DNA from: an uncultured Bacteroidales bacterium
GTDB lineage: Bacteria > Bacteroidota > Bacteroidia > Bacteroidales > Paludibacteraceae
Length of the DNA: 6,227 nucleotides
Assembly: GCA_900556095.1 (NCBI GenBank)
Contig: USNU01000095.1
Span: 1 to 6,227, forward strand
Direction of reading: 5' to 3'
The position numbers were made by a program, and so were the translations under genes. This document shows positions 1 to 5,343 of the stretch, in pieces. The notes below the pieces were generated by a model. That model ran no database searches and was not told where the DNA came from. It was given only the letters and a program-made list of their open reading frames with translations. Each line of letters begins with the position of its first letter. Position 1 is the stretch's first letter.

Positions 1-9
1 TTAGCGGCT

Positions 10-732
10 ATGAGTCTCATAATAAGTCTCTGTGCGTACGGGCATATTGATACCGTACGCATTGCGGCGCATGACTCCGTACCACTCTATATGACCGTTT
101 ACACCCCACCCTGCTATTCGCCCGACTCGATATATCCCGTGCTATATTTGTTGCACGGAATACATGGCAATCAGTATTCTTGGGAAGAAAAAGGGCATAT
201 CAGCACGCTTTCCGACAGCCTGATAACAAACGACAGTATCCGCCCCGTGATTATCGTAATGCCACTATGCATTGTACACGACTCAACGTATGCCACCCGT
301 ATTCCCGACTATGTCCACTGTATGCACGACTACCTGCACCATATCAAAAAAGGTGAGTTTGAAGCATATTTCCCCGAGATAGAGACTTATATCACCCAAC
401 ATTATCCCATACAGACAAACGGTAACGCCATTGCAGGTTTGTCCTCCGGCGCACGGCAAGCCGCCATCATCAGTCAAACATACGATTTTGCCGTAGTAGG
501 GCTATTCTCGCCAGTATTGAGCAAGCACCAACTGCCTTACGAGAAGACCGACTGCGTGTATTGGATTCGCAGCGGCAGGAGCGACCTATTCTATCCGCGT
601 GCACGGAAAACCAACCGCTACCTCAACCGCAACGGAGTGGAACACTATTTCGAGCGGACAAGCGGACACCACAATTGGAAAGTATGGCGCATATACATCG
701 GGGATTTTTTGATTTTTGCTTTTGGCAAATAG
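10..732 (+). CDS. Esterase of the esterase D / feruloyl-esterase-like family, alpha/beta hydrolase fold (probably 5'-partial)
   Basis: This protein looks like a secreted serine esterase of the 'putative esterase' (PF00756) group, whose members cleave acetyl, feruloyl or related esters, often on plant polysaccharides. Visible features in order: a hydrophobic start (residues 1-12, SLIISLCAYG) resembling the end of a signal peptide; the LYLLHG strand and oxyanion-loop motif with HGIHG (45-53); a nucleophile elbow GLSSG with the catalytic Ser at 145; the likely acid Asp192 in SGRSDLFY; and the likely catalytic His221 in SGHHNWKVWR. The triad is therefore intact. The reading frame is open back to base 1 (Leu-Ala-Ala before the Met) and the signal peptide lacks a basic N-terminal part, so the true start is probably upstream of the window. 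It ends 26 bases before a bidirectional terminator and is convergent with the next gene, so it is not in an operon with what follows. The exact substrate cannot be told. Confidence 0.85.
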   Translation: MSLIISLCAYGHIDTVRIAAHDSVPLYMTVYTPPCYSPDSIYPVLYLLHGIHGNQYSWEEKGHISTLSDSLITNDSIRPVIIVMPLCIVHDSTYATRIPDYVHCMHDYLHHIKKGEFEAYFPEIETYITQHYPIQTNGNAIAGLSSGARQAAIISQTYDFAVVGLFSPVLSKHQLPYEKTDCVYWIRSGRSDLFYPRARKTNRYLNRNGVEHYFERTSGHHNWKVWRIYIGDFLIFAFGK

Positions 733-758
733 CGCAATAGCAGATGTTGAACGCAAGC

Positions 759-801
759 AAAAAGAGGCTATCTAACAATGCAGGTTAGACAGCCTCTTTT
801 T
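759..801. terminator. Bidirectional intrinsic terminator between convergent genes
   Basis: The arms 759-776 and 784-801 are complementary over 18 positions with a single mismatch, around a 7-nt loop (AATGCAG). The outer part of the stem is five A facing five T, so a U run follows the hairpin on either strand. It lies between the esterase (+, ends 732) and the small gene on the - strand (ends 825), and would stop transcription from both sides. Confidence 0.88.
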
Positions 802-824
802 GGAAAGGTATCCGTTAGCAAGGT

Positions 825-1160
825 TTAGCCCATGCTATCGGCGACTTGGTGCCAGACATACTGGCGGAGAGTCGTGTACTGACGTTGCGACTTGAACGCA
901 GCCATGTCGGCGGGCATCTTGGTAACATCGTGGAGGCGGGTGTTAACCGCCTTGCAGATGGCTCCGAAACGTGTGCAGTACTCTTGTTCAGACTGCGAAA
1001 GGGCAGTACGGCGTTTGCGTAAAACAGTAGTAAAACACGGATTATCCAACATAGCAGGGTTGGAGGTCGCCGCTTGGCGCACCATATAGGTTGTTTGATG
1101 ACGCTTGACTATCTTGCCACTAAGGGTGGCAATAGGGTCGATATAAGTTACTTTCGCCAT
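825..1160 (-). CDS. Small uncharacterised basic protein of the 'MAK...SGK' type, 111 aa (paralogue of the next gene upstream)
   Basis: I do not recognise a function. The protein starts MAKVTY with a clean ATG, has SGK near residues 14-16, a basic N-terminal third containing YMVRQ (25-29), a middle likely to be helical, and ends in a block with AAFKSQRQYTTLRQYVW (87-103). The same beginning (MAK, then SGK after about 10 residues) and the same end (aromatic, K/Q-rich, TLR-x-Y, then aromatic) occur in the protein at 1298-1612, so the two are distant paralogues despite low identity in the middle. No signal peptide or membrane segment is visible. The gene lies 137 nt downstream of its paralogue on the same strand, and its transcript would end at the hairpin at 759-801. 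From memory, small proteins with this layout are frequent in Bacteroidales, often in tandem, but I know no assigned role. Confidence 0.72.
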   Translation of the reverse strand: MAKVTYIDPIATLSGKIVKRHQTTYMVRQAATSNPAMLDNPCFTTVLRKRRTALSQSEQEYCTRFGAICKAVNTRLHDVTKMPADMAAFKSQRQYTTLRQYVWHQVADSMG

Positions 1161-1176
1161 TGTGATTTGAATTTAG

Positions 1177-1204
1177 TTGAGTGCTGAGAGTTGAGTGTTG
1201 AGAG
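1177..1204. repeat. Four heptanucleotide units (TTGAGTG / CTGAGAG / TTGAGTG / TTGAGAG)
   Basis: Bases 1177-1190 and 1191-1204 are a 14-nt tandem duplication with one difference, and each half divides into two 7-nt units with the shared core TGAG. It lies just before the start codon of the - strand gene at 825-1160, so in its 5' untranslated region if the two small genes are co-transcribed. Confidence 0.65.
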
Positions 1205-1282
1205 CAGTTTTTAGAGATCAGTGGTTAGTTTCGTAGCCACAATACCCCTATCCTCTATTAGGCTACACCAAACACTCAACTC
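1188..1282. repeat. Inverted repeat spanning the spacer between the two small genes
   Basis: GAGTTGAGTGTT at 1188-1199 is exactly complementary to AACACTCAACTC at 1271-1282, 12 bp with 71 nt between. Inside, GTAGCC (1233-1238) pairs with GGCTAC (1261-1266). The left arm overlaps the heptanucleotide repeats. The spacer could fold into one long-armed structure in the transcript; whether that has a role is unknown. Confidence 0.5.
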
Positions 1283-1297
1283 CAAGCAGATTACAAA

Positions 1298-1612
1298 TCA
1301 GGGTTTGGCGTATTCTTGGGAGAATATGTAACCGCGAAGCGTCTTGCACTTGGTCTGGTTTTTCCACTTGAGGAGATAGGCTGCGCGTTGGGCAGCATCT
1401 GCCATAATCGTGGCGACCTTTGCTTGCACCGTCTTCATCTTCTGCTGGGCAGTCTGCTGTCCTTCTGTGGGCGGCAGGTTGGTAGCAGGGTGCTTGAGGG
1501 CAATGCCTATAATCTGATTGTCAAACTTGCGTACACGGGTGTACACTTTGTCGGTGCGGGCATACTTGCCGCTAACTGTATCAAAATGCGTCATGGGAGA
1601 AATCTTCGCCAT
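1298..1612 (-). CDS. Small uncharacterised basic protein of the 'MAK...SGK' type, 104 aa
   Basis: No known function is recognised. It begins MAKISP, has SGK at 14-16 followed by a basic stretch with YTRVRKF (24-30), a Gln/Ala-rich middle (QQTAQQKMKTVQAKVA, 52-67) that is probably a helix, and a C-terminal block KCKTLRGYIFSQEY (88-101). The N- and C-terminal blocks match those of the 111-aa protein at 825-1160 in order and spacing, so the pair arose by an old duplication. The ATG at 1612-1610 is the natural start because the MAK start is shared by both proteins. It is the first gene of the possible two-gene unit; upstream lies a 346-nt gene-free region with inverted repeats. Its protein is rich in Lys, Thr and Gln with no Cys-pair or enzymatic motif visible, which fits a small structural or nucleic-acid-binding protein, but that is only a guess. 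Confidence 0.72.
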   Translation of the reverse strand: MAKISPMTHFDTVSGKYARTDKVYTRVRKFDNQIIGIALKHPATNLPPTEGQQTAQQKMKTVQAKVATIMADAAQRAAYLLKWKNQTKCKTLRGYIFSQEYAKP

Positions 1613-1707
1613 GGTCGTAAATCGGTTGTGTATATCCAGCCGAGAAGGGTTGAAAACAAAATAAAATAATAGTAGTTAGGGTCGCTGAAAACAAAAGCCT
1701 TATGTTT

Positions 1708-1747
1708 CAATAGTCACCGAGGTTAGGTTTAATAGCAATGACTATTG
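1708..1747. repeat. 9-bp perfect inverted repeat with a competing inner hairpin
   Basis: CAATAGTCA (1708-1716) is perfectly complementary to TGACTATTG (1739-1747), 22 nt apart. An alternative hairpin uses AATAG (1731-1735) with CTATT (1742-1746), which shares the right arm, so the two folds exclude each other. It sits about 100-135 nt upstream of the start of the - strand gene ending at 1612, in its likely leader or promoter region. Confidence 0.5.
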
Positions 1748-1791
1748 GTATGTAGATATACCTTAAATAATCAACAGACCGCTGTGGTTGT

Positions 1792-1888
1792 GGGTGCAAT
1801 GTCTAACGTGTGCACCCGATGCACGTTCCTCATGGCAGTGCGTAACTGCGAGGAGGTCAGACAATCATAGGCGTAGAGACGATTGACC
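1792..1888. repeat. Cluster of three neighbouring hairpins
   Basis: Three structures follow each other: GGGTGCA (1792-1798) with TGCACCC (1811-1817); CCTC + GCAGT (1828-1831, 1835-1839) with ACTGC + GAGG (1845-1853), loop GCGTA and a 3-nt bulge; and GGT + CAATC (1855-1857, 1862-1866) with GATTG + ACC (1881-1888). None is followed by a U run, so they are not simple terminators. They may belong to a small RNA or to a transcript leader on either strand. Confidence 0.4.
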
Positions 1889-1958
1889 TAAGCATCGATG
1901 AGGTTTGAGCGTTTGTAAGTTAGAGTGTGGTTGTAATAGCATAGCACAAAGTGTATTT

Positions 1959-2534
1959 TTAAGAGATTTGCCTATTCGATTCGGCTTGCAAGCGTTGAAC
2001 AAGCAAGTAGATACGTGACGAAGGATTAGCCAAGTCGGTGAGCAAGGCGGCACGCTTGATGGCGACAGGCATATTATTTTGCAACAAGCGGGTCTGTTTG
2101 TCGGTGAGTATGCCTTTGTGGTAGTTGCGCCATTCGGGAGCCGACTGCTGCAAAGTATGCACAATATCACGGGAATTGACAACCGCACGTTGGTCGGCAG
2201 AGTGCAAGAGGAACCATAATTCGATAGTGGGGTTGGATGCCAATAACTCAGCATTGCAGTTTTGTAGCCGTGGCAGAATTTCCGCAACATCCAAATCGTA
2301 CATCAGGAAAGTAGAGACGCGGTCGGAAGGATTGAGTTGCATAGAGCGTTTGTATTCGTCTATCAAATGTTTGGATATAGACTGTCCTTGGATAGAAGAC
2401 ACGATACGTATGGGCGCCCGGAAATAGCGACGTAACATATCAATATATGTTTCTTCGGTTTGCCCCTCACAGAAGATGAGGAATACCTCTTTCATCTTAC
2501 GAGGTGGTGCTTGTTGTCGTTGCCGATTACTCAT
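1959..2534 (-). CDS. rloB: RloB-like protein, TOPRIM-type putative nuclease of an anti-phage module
   Basis: This 191-aa protein matches the RloB family (PF13707), proposed metal-dependent nucleases with a TOPRIM-like fold. Visible marks: the first acidic motif FCEGQTEETY (21-30), a strand ending in MYDLD (78-82) that supplies the DxD metal-binding pair (Asp80, Asp82), and the family block NPTIELWFLLH (101-111) with Glu105. The first 14 residues are basic and probably disordered. Length is near the family's usual 200. The start codon overlaps the end of the ATPase gene: the 8 bases ATGAGTAA contain both the start and the upstream stop, so translation is probably coupled and the two proteins made together. 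In RloAB, AbiL and the analogous PARIS systems, the ATPase senses phage and the TOPRIM protein is the toxic effector; that role here is inferred from family and context. The symbol denotes family membership, not tested function. Confidence 0.85.
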   Translation of the reverse strand: MSNRQRQQAPPRKMKEVFLIFCEGQTEETYIDMLRRYFRAPIRIVSSIQGQSISKHLIDEYKRSMQLNPSDRVSTFLMYDLDVAEILPRLQNCNAELLASNPTIELWFLLHSADQRAVVNSRDIVHTLQQSAPEWRNYHKGILTDKQTRLLQNNMPVAIKRAALLTDLANPSSRIYLLVQRLQAESNRQIS

Positions 2535-3810
2535 GCTGCACCTCCCCTAAAAAAGATTTGAGAACAGCGGTGGACGTAGAGACAGCGGGTACCGCATCGA
2601 AACGCCCCTGCAGATAGCCCTTTTCTGCATCCATATTTTCACGGAAGTCCTTGAAATCATAGAGCGAATAAACCTCGGTAGAGCCGTCTGCACGCTTATT
2701 GACAAAGAGAATCTGATCTTTGCGGAAACGTTTCATATCAATGAGATTGGTGTTGTGCGATGTGAAGAGCATCTGCGAATGGGGTGTAGCATGCACCAAA
2801 TCTATGATAAAGTCCGCAAGGCGCACGTGGAGTTGTCGGTCGAACTCATCGAGCATCAGCGATTTGCCGTTGCGGATGATGTCGATAAAGCGCAGTACAA
2901 TCTGGAACAGACGCTTGGTGCCTTCGGATTCCTCGGTTTCCATATCGAATTGCATTTTCGGGTTCTGCTTGTGGTAGGTCTTGAATACCGGTTCCTTGGT
3001 GGGCAGAAGGGTAATGGTAGGTTCGCCGTTGGGTTGCATGACTTGTACCGGTTGTAGAACGTCTTTGAGACGCAGTTCGATATTGCTTATATCGCTATCA
3101 CAAATAGCCAACGCTTTCAAGATGAGTGGTTTATAGTTGATGAAAGCCGCCCGCACATAGTCGTTTTGCGCAGGGAAGAGGTCGAGCATAAAATCGTGCA
3201 GGAAGAAATCATAGACTTGGATTGCCAACTCACGATTCATAGCGGACGCACGAGAGAGATAGAGATTGTTGTAGAGCAAACTATCGGCTATCTCTTTAGG
3301 ACGCAACAGCAGTTTAGAGCCAAAAGTGTATTTCTTCTCACCGGCTTTGCGCTCAAAAACTTTGGCACGGCGCGAAGAAGGATAGTAATACAGCGATTCA
3401 GACAGAATCTCATGCGTATTGAGCGTATATTGATACTCGTATTCTATGTTGTTGCACACGAAATTGATGTAAAAGCGGGTCGGTTTTGCCGAATAGCCGT
3501 CAAACTTGAAGGGCTGGAAATCAAAGACCTTCTTATTGACATTATATTGGTGCGAATCCAAGATAGTACGACAGAAAAAGATGATAGCCCGGATAATGTT
3601 GGACTTACCGGCAGCATTGGAGCCGAAAAGTCCGACGGTTTTGAGAATCTTCTGTCCGTTCCACTCGAAGATGTTGTCGGAAAGAAGTTTTGCCTGCGAA
3701 GTGTGCAGATTAGCCGCCCTAAAATCAATGCGAATAGGATCCTTGATAGAGTAAACATTCTCCATCTCGATAGCTAAAATGCAGTTGATGTTGGTTTGGT
3801 TCTTATTCAT
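2527..3810 (-). CDS. rloA: RloA-like AAA15 (ABC-type) ATPase of an anti-phage module
   Basis: This 427-aa cytoplasmic ATPase belongs to the AAA15/RloA family, related to SMC- and OLD-type ATPases. Visible motifs: Walker A GSNAAGKS (63-70, Lys69); an ABC-signature-like ESEGTKRLF (294-302); Walker B SLMLDEFD (317-324) with catalytic Glu322 and the D-loop region after it ending in LH (327-328); the switch His352 in FTSHNTNL; and the family's C-terminal YLQGRFDAVP (399-408). All catalytic elements are present and the length is normal, so it appears functional. The ATG at 3810 is preferred because the frame's N-terminal strand (INCILAIEMENVYSI) is complete from there and a Bacteroidetes promoter lies 104 nt upstream. 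It is the first gene of an operon with the RloB-like nuclease (8-nt overlap). Genes of this type were named for linkage to type I restriction loci (R-linked ORFs in Campylobacter), which fits the hsdS gene diverging from it. Related ATPases such as AriA of PARIS act as sensors that release a TOPRIM effector. Confidence 0.9.
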   Translation of the reverse strand: MNKNQTNINCILAIEMENVYSIKDPIRIDFRAANLHTSQAKLLSDNIFEWNGQKILKTVGLFGSNAAGKSNIIRAIIFFCRTILDSHQYNVNKKVFDFQPFKFDGYSAKPTRFYINFVCNNIEYEYQYTLNTHEILSESLYYYPSSRRAKVFERKAGEKKYTFGSKLLLRPKEIADSLLYNNLYLSRASAMNRELAIQVYDFFLHDFMLDLFPAQNDYVRAAFINYKPLILKALAICDSDISNIELRLKDVLQPVQVMQPNGEPTITLLPTKEPVFKTYHKQNPKMQFDMETEESEGTKRLFQIVLRFIDIIRNGKSLMLDEFDRQLHVRLADFIIDLVHATPHSQMLFTSHNTNLIDMKRFRKDQILFVNKRADGSTEVYSLYDFKDFRENMDAEKGYLQGRFDAVPAVSTSTAVLKSFLGEVQHE

Positions 3811-3913
3811 TGTTGTATAGTTTAATGTTTTTGTGTCTGTTATGTTTTTACAAAAAACAGCTATTTGGTTGCGATTTTATGATTGCAAATGGCTTGTTTT
3901 TGTAAATCCGCTG

Positions 3914-3945
3914 CAAAATTACGGCTTATTTTTGATATGTGCAAA
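3914..3945 (-). promoter_or_regulatory. Bacteroidetes-type promoter for the rloA-rloB operon
   Basis: On the - strand, TTTG (3945-3942) is followed after 20 nt by TAATTTTG (3921-3914), an exact fit to the Bacteroidetes -33/-7 consensus TTTG, 19-21 nt, TAnnTTTG. Transcription would start near 3905-3909, giving a leader of about 95-100 nt before the rloA ATG. Confidence 0.7.
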
Positions 3946-3962
3946 TGTTTTTGCAAGAAAAA

Positions 3963-3995
3963 CGCATTTTTTGTAGGATTATTACAAAAACAGCG
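3963..3995. repeat. lox-like palindrome: 13-bp arms around a 7-bp spacer
   Basis: The left arm CGCATTTTTTGTA (3963-3975) and right arm TACAAAAACAGCG (3983-3995) are inverted copies with 11 of 13 positions matching, including 8 contiguous bp next to the spacer and the outer CGC/GCG. The spacer is GGATTAT. This geometry is that of core sites for tyrosine recombinases, and such an enzyme is encoded at 5379. An operator for a dimeric regulator of rloA would look similar, so the role is open. Confidence 0.45.
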
Positions 3996-4028
3996 CTTTT
4001 ATAGTGACATAATTCGCTACAAAAGCGC
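3993..4028. repeat. Hairpin with GCGCTTTT / AAAAGCGC stem
   Basis: GCGCTTTT (3993-4000) pairs with AAAAGCGC (4021-4028); after one mismatch TAG (4002-4004) pairs with CTA (4017-4019), leaving a 12-nt loop. On the - strand it is followed by TGTTTTTG, so it could work as a weak terminator protecting rloA from leftward read-through. It overlaps the right arm of the lox-like palindrome by three bases. Confidence 0.5.
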
Positions 4029-4031
4029 GTA

Positions 4032-4068
4032 GGGGGGGGGAGTAGAGGATAGAGGATAGAGAGCAGAG
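4032..4068. repeat. G9 homopolymer followed by four heptanucleotide units
   Basis: Nine consecutive G (4032-4040) are followed by AGTAGAG, GATAGAG, GATAGAG, AGCAGAG (4041-4068), a 7-nt period. The 10-mer TAGAGGATAG occurs twice here and once inverted at 1248-1257. Both tract types are prone to slippage. The hsdS frame has a TAG at 4043-4045, between the G run and the coding homology. Confidence 0.7.
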
Positions 4069-4078
4069 AGGTTTTGTT

Positions 4079-4144
4079 CCTACCGATACGCCACATTATC
4101 AGAACACCCCCTTCGACATACCCGCATCGTGGCAATGGGCAAGG
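4079..4144 (+). other. In-frame hsdS coding sequence upstream of any usable start (5' truncation)
   Basis: Translated in the hsdS frame, 4079-4144 reads PTDTPHYQNTPFDIPASWQW and then AR, which repeats the linker before the second recognition domain of the same gene (PSDTSHYQNVPFDIPASWEW, from 4742). Similarity starts sharply at 4079: in the internal copy the preceding residues are INPHYT, here they are unrelated. The frame is open back to 4046 with no ATG, GTG or TTG before 4145. The gene is therefore cut off at its 5' end. Confidence 0.75.
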
Positions 4145-5320
4145 TTGGGAGAGATAACCCTAAATCGCGATGCAGAAAGAGTCCCTTTATCCTCAGCAGT
4201 ACGCAAAAAACAAACCAATAAACGCTATAACTACTATGGTGCATCTGGCGTAATAGATAAGGTTGATAATTACCTTTTTGAAGATAGACTATTATTGGTC
4301 GGTGAAGACGGAGCAAATTTACTTTCAAGGAGTAAGGATAATGCTTTCTTTGCAGAAGGACGATATTGGGTAAATAATCATGCCCACGTGATAGATAGTA
4401 CAGATAAATTGATTTTGGACTATGTTGCCATAGTGATAAACTCTACACCATTAGATAAATATATAACTGGGAGCGCACAGCCGAAGTTTACACAGGATAA
4501 TCTAAATAATTTTCCTATCCCCCTTCCCCCTCTTGCGGAGCAAAGGCGCATCGTGGCGGAGGTGGAGAAGTGGTTTGCGTTGATAGACGATTTGGAGACA
4601 AACAAGCAGGATTTGCAAAGTGCGGTAAAGCAGGTACGTGCCAAAGTACTTGACCTTGCCATCCACGGCAAACTCGTACCGCAAGACCCCGCCGACGAAC
4701 CCGCTATCGCCCTCCTGCGCCGCATCAACCCGCACTACACCCCTTCCGATACCTCACATTATCAGAATGTGCCTTTTGATATACCTGCATCGTGGGAATG
4801 GGTAAGATTAGATGATGTTCTAACCATTATGAACGGGTATGCGTTTAAGAGTTCAAAATATATTTCAAACGGAGGGGTGAGAATAATCCGTATAACGAAT
4901 GTTCAGGACGGATATGTGTGTGATGACTCCCCTCTATTTTATCTGACTGCATTAGTGAATGAATACTCTTCTTTTTTGCTAAAAGAAGGAGATTTGTTAA
5001 TGTCTTTAACAGGGAATGTAGGGCGAGTAGGTTTGCTACAACGGGAAATGCTTCCTGCTGCACTAAATCAACGTGTAGCGTGTTTAAGAGAGAAACAGCC
5101 ATGGGGATATTTACGCTATATCTTTTACCTGCTACGTACCACATTTTTTCTCAATGCTTGTGTTGCTTCAGGAAATGCAACAGCACAACTTAATATCAGT
5201 ACGGGTTGGCTCAAGGGTTTTCTTTTCCCCCTTCCCCCGCTTGCGGAGCAAAAACGTATCGTATCGGAGATAGAGCGGATATTCGGTGTGTTAGGCACCA
5301 TCGAAGAGAACATACGTTAG
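4145..5320 (+). CDS. hsdS: Type I restriction-modification specificity subunit S (HsdS), two recognition domains, 5'-truncated; likely silent cassette
   Basis: HsdS directs the HsdM/HsdR complex to its two-part target sequence. From the TTG at 4145 (391 aa): first recognition domain about 1-125, with YYGASGVIDKVDNYLF (30-45), GEDGANLL (53-60) and WVNNHAHV (75-82); PLPPLAEQRRIV (126-137) leading into the long conserved helix (138-195, including LAIHGKLVPQDP at 171-182); second recognition domain about 215-362, opening IPASWEWVRL; then PLPPLAEQKRIV (362-373) and a short final helix ending at 391. The TTG lies inside the conserved ARLGEI-like entry of domain 1, so it is not a believable start; the frame runs back to 4079 without a start. 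Full-length relatives of this layout carry an N-terminal conserved helix of roughly 50 residues, absent here. With the tyrosine recombinase 58 nt downstream, this is best read as a silent, swappable hsdS cassette; a plain pseudogene is the alternative. No hsdM or hsdR is in the window. Confidence 0.88.
   Translation: MGEITLNRDAERVPLSSAVRKKQTNKRYNYYGASGVIDKVDNYLFEDRLLLVGEDGANLLSRSKDNAFFAEGRYWVNNHAHVIDSTDKLILDYVAIVINSTPLDKYITGSAQPKFTQDNLNNFPIPLPPLAEQRRIVAEVEKWFALIDDLETNKQDLQSAVKQVRAKVLDLAIHGKLVPQDPADEPAIALLRRINPHYTPSDTSHYQNVPFDIPASWEWVRLDDVLTIMNGYAFKSSKYISNGGVRIIRITNVQDGYVCDDSPLFYLTALVNEYSSFLLKEGDLLMSLTGNVGRVGLLQREMLPAALNQRVACLREKQPWGYLRYIFYLLRTTFFLNACVASGNATAQLNISTGWLKGFLFPLPPLAEQKRIVSEIERIFGVLGTIEENIR
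4519..5252 (+). repeat. Direct repeats inside hsdS marking the conserved regions
   Basis: Bases 4519-4544 and 5227-5252 are identical at 25 of 26 positions (a C/T-rich run then CTTGCGGAGCAAA), encoding PLPPLAEQ after each recognition domain. A second pair, 4079-4147 and 4742-4810, matches at 54 of 69 positions and precedes each domain. Each domain is thus framed by similar DNA, allowing domains to be exchanged by homologous recombination. Confidence 0.85.
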
Positions 5321-5343
5321 GCAGCCGCCCTCTTGCAAATCCT

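Larger units (their letters stand above)
1613..1958. other. Gene-free region (346 nt) rich in inverted repeats
   Basis: No convincing gene is seen on either strand; the open frame reaching into it from the right is an out-of-frame shadow of the rloB-like gene. It holds the upstream region of the small-gene pair, and the sequence after the rloB-like stop. Several inverted repeats lie between 1708 and 1888 (listed separately). No exact Bacteroidetes promoter (TTTG, 19-21 nt, TAnnTTTG) was found upstream of the small gene; the nearest -7-like sequence (TTATTTTG on the - strand, around 1660) has no partner at the right spacing. Confidence 0.6.
3848..4025. repeat. Iterated TACAAAAACA-type motifs in both orientations around the rloA promoter
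   Basis: The 8-mer TACAAAAA occurs at 3849-3856 and 3983-3990 and, inverted (TTTTTGTA), at 3897-3904 and 3968-3975. One-mismatch copies are TTTTTGCA (3948-3955) and TACAAAAG (4018-4025). Three full copies extend to nearly the same word: TACAAAAAACAGC, TACAAAAACAGC, and on the other strand TACAAAAACAAGC. The promoter lies between the copies at 3897 and 3948, as operators would. A/T-richness lowers the surprise, but the conserved CA(A)GC end argues against chance. Confidence 0.5.
3811..4144. other. Divergent intergenic region between rloA and hsdS (334 nt)
   Basis: No gene is supported here. The left 220 nt are A/T-rich and carry the rloA promoter, repeated TACAAAAACA-like motifs in both orientations, and a lox-like palindrome. 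Then come a 36-nt hairpin, a run of nine G (4032-4040), four heptanucleotide units (4041-4068), and from 4079 sequence that codes for HsdS but has no start codon. The sharp change of composition near 4030-4079 suggests a recombination or deletion boundary. Confidence 0.7.

Noticed and set aside
1221..1240. GTGGTTA...TAGCCAC hairpin as a terminator between the two small genes
   Set aside because: One wobble pair, a short stem, and no U run after it on the - strand.
1865..2290. 141-aa - strand open frame running past the rloB stop
   Set aside because: It is in a different frame of the rloB-like gene, rich in Ser, Pro, Cys and Leu as expected of a shadow, and the rloB frame has the CEG, DLD and ELWFLLH motifs.
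3166..3777. 203-aa + strand open frame opposite rloA
   Set aside because: Antisense shadow of a well-supported ATPase gene; no recognisable motif, and no promoter or start context.
4032..4040. G9 run as a frame-shifting on/off switch for hsdS
   Set aside because: A TAG in the hsdS frame at 4043-4045 lies between the run and the coding sequence, and no start codon exists in that frame after it, so slippage in the run cannot join an upstream start to hsdS. An effect on transcription cannot be excluded.
4091..4764. Repeated CATTATCAGAA as a recombination site of the recombinase
   Set aside because: The copies are direct, lie in coding sequence conserved at protein level, and have no inverted arms; homology between HsdS linkers explains them.
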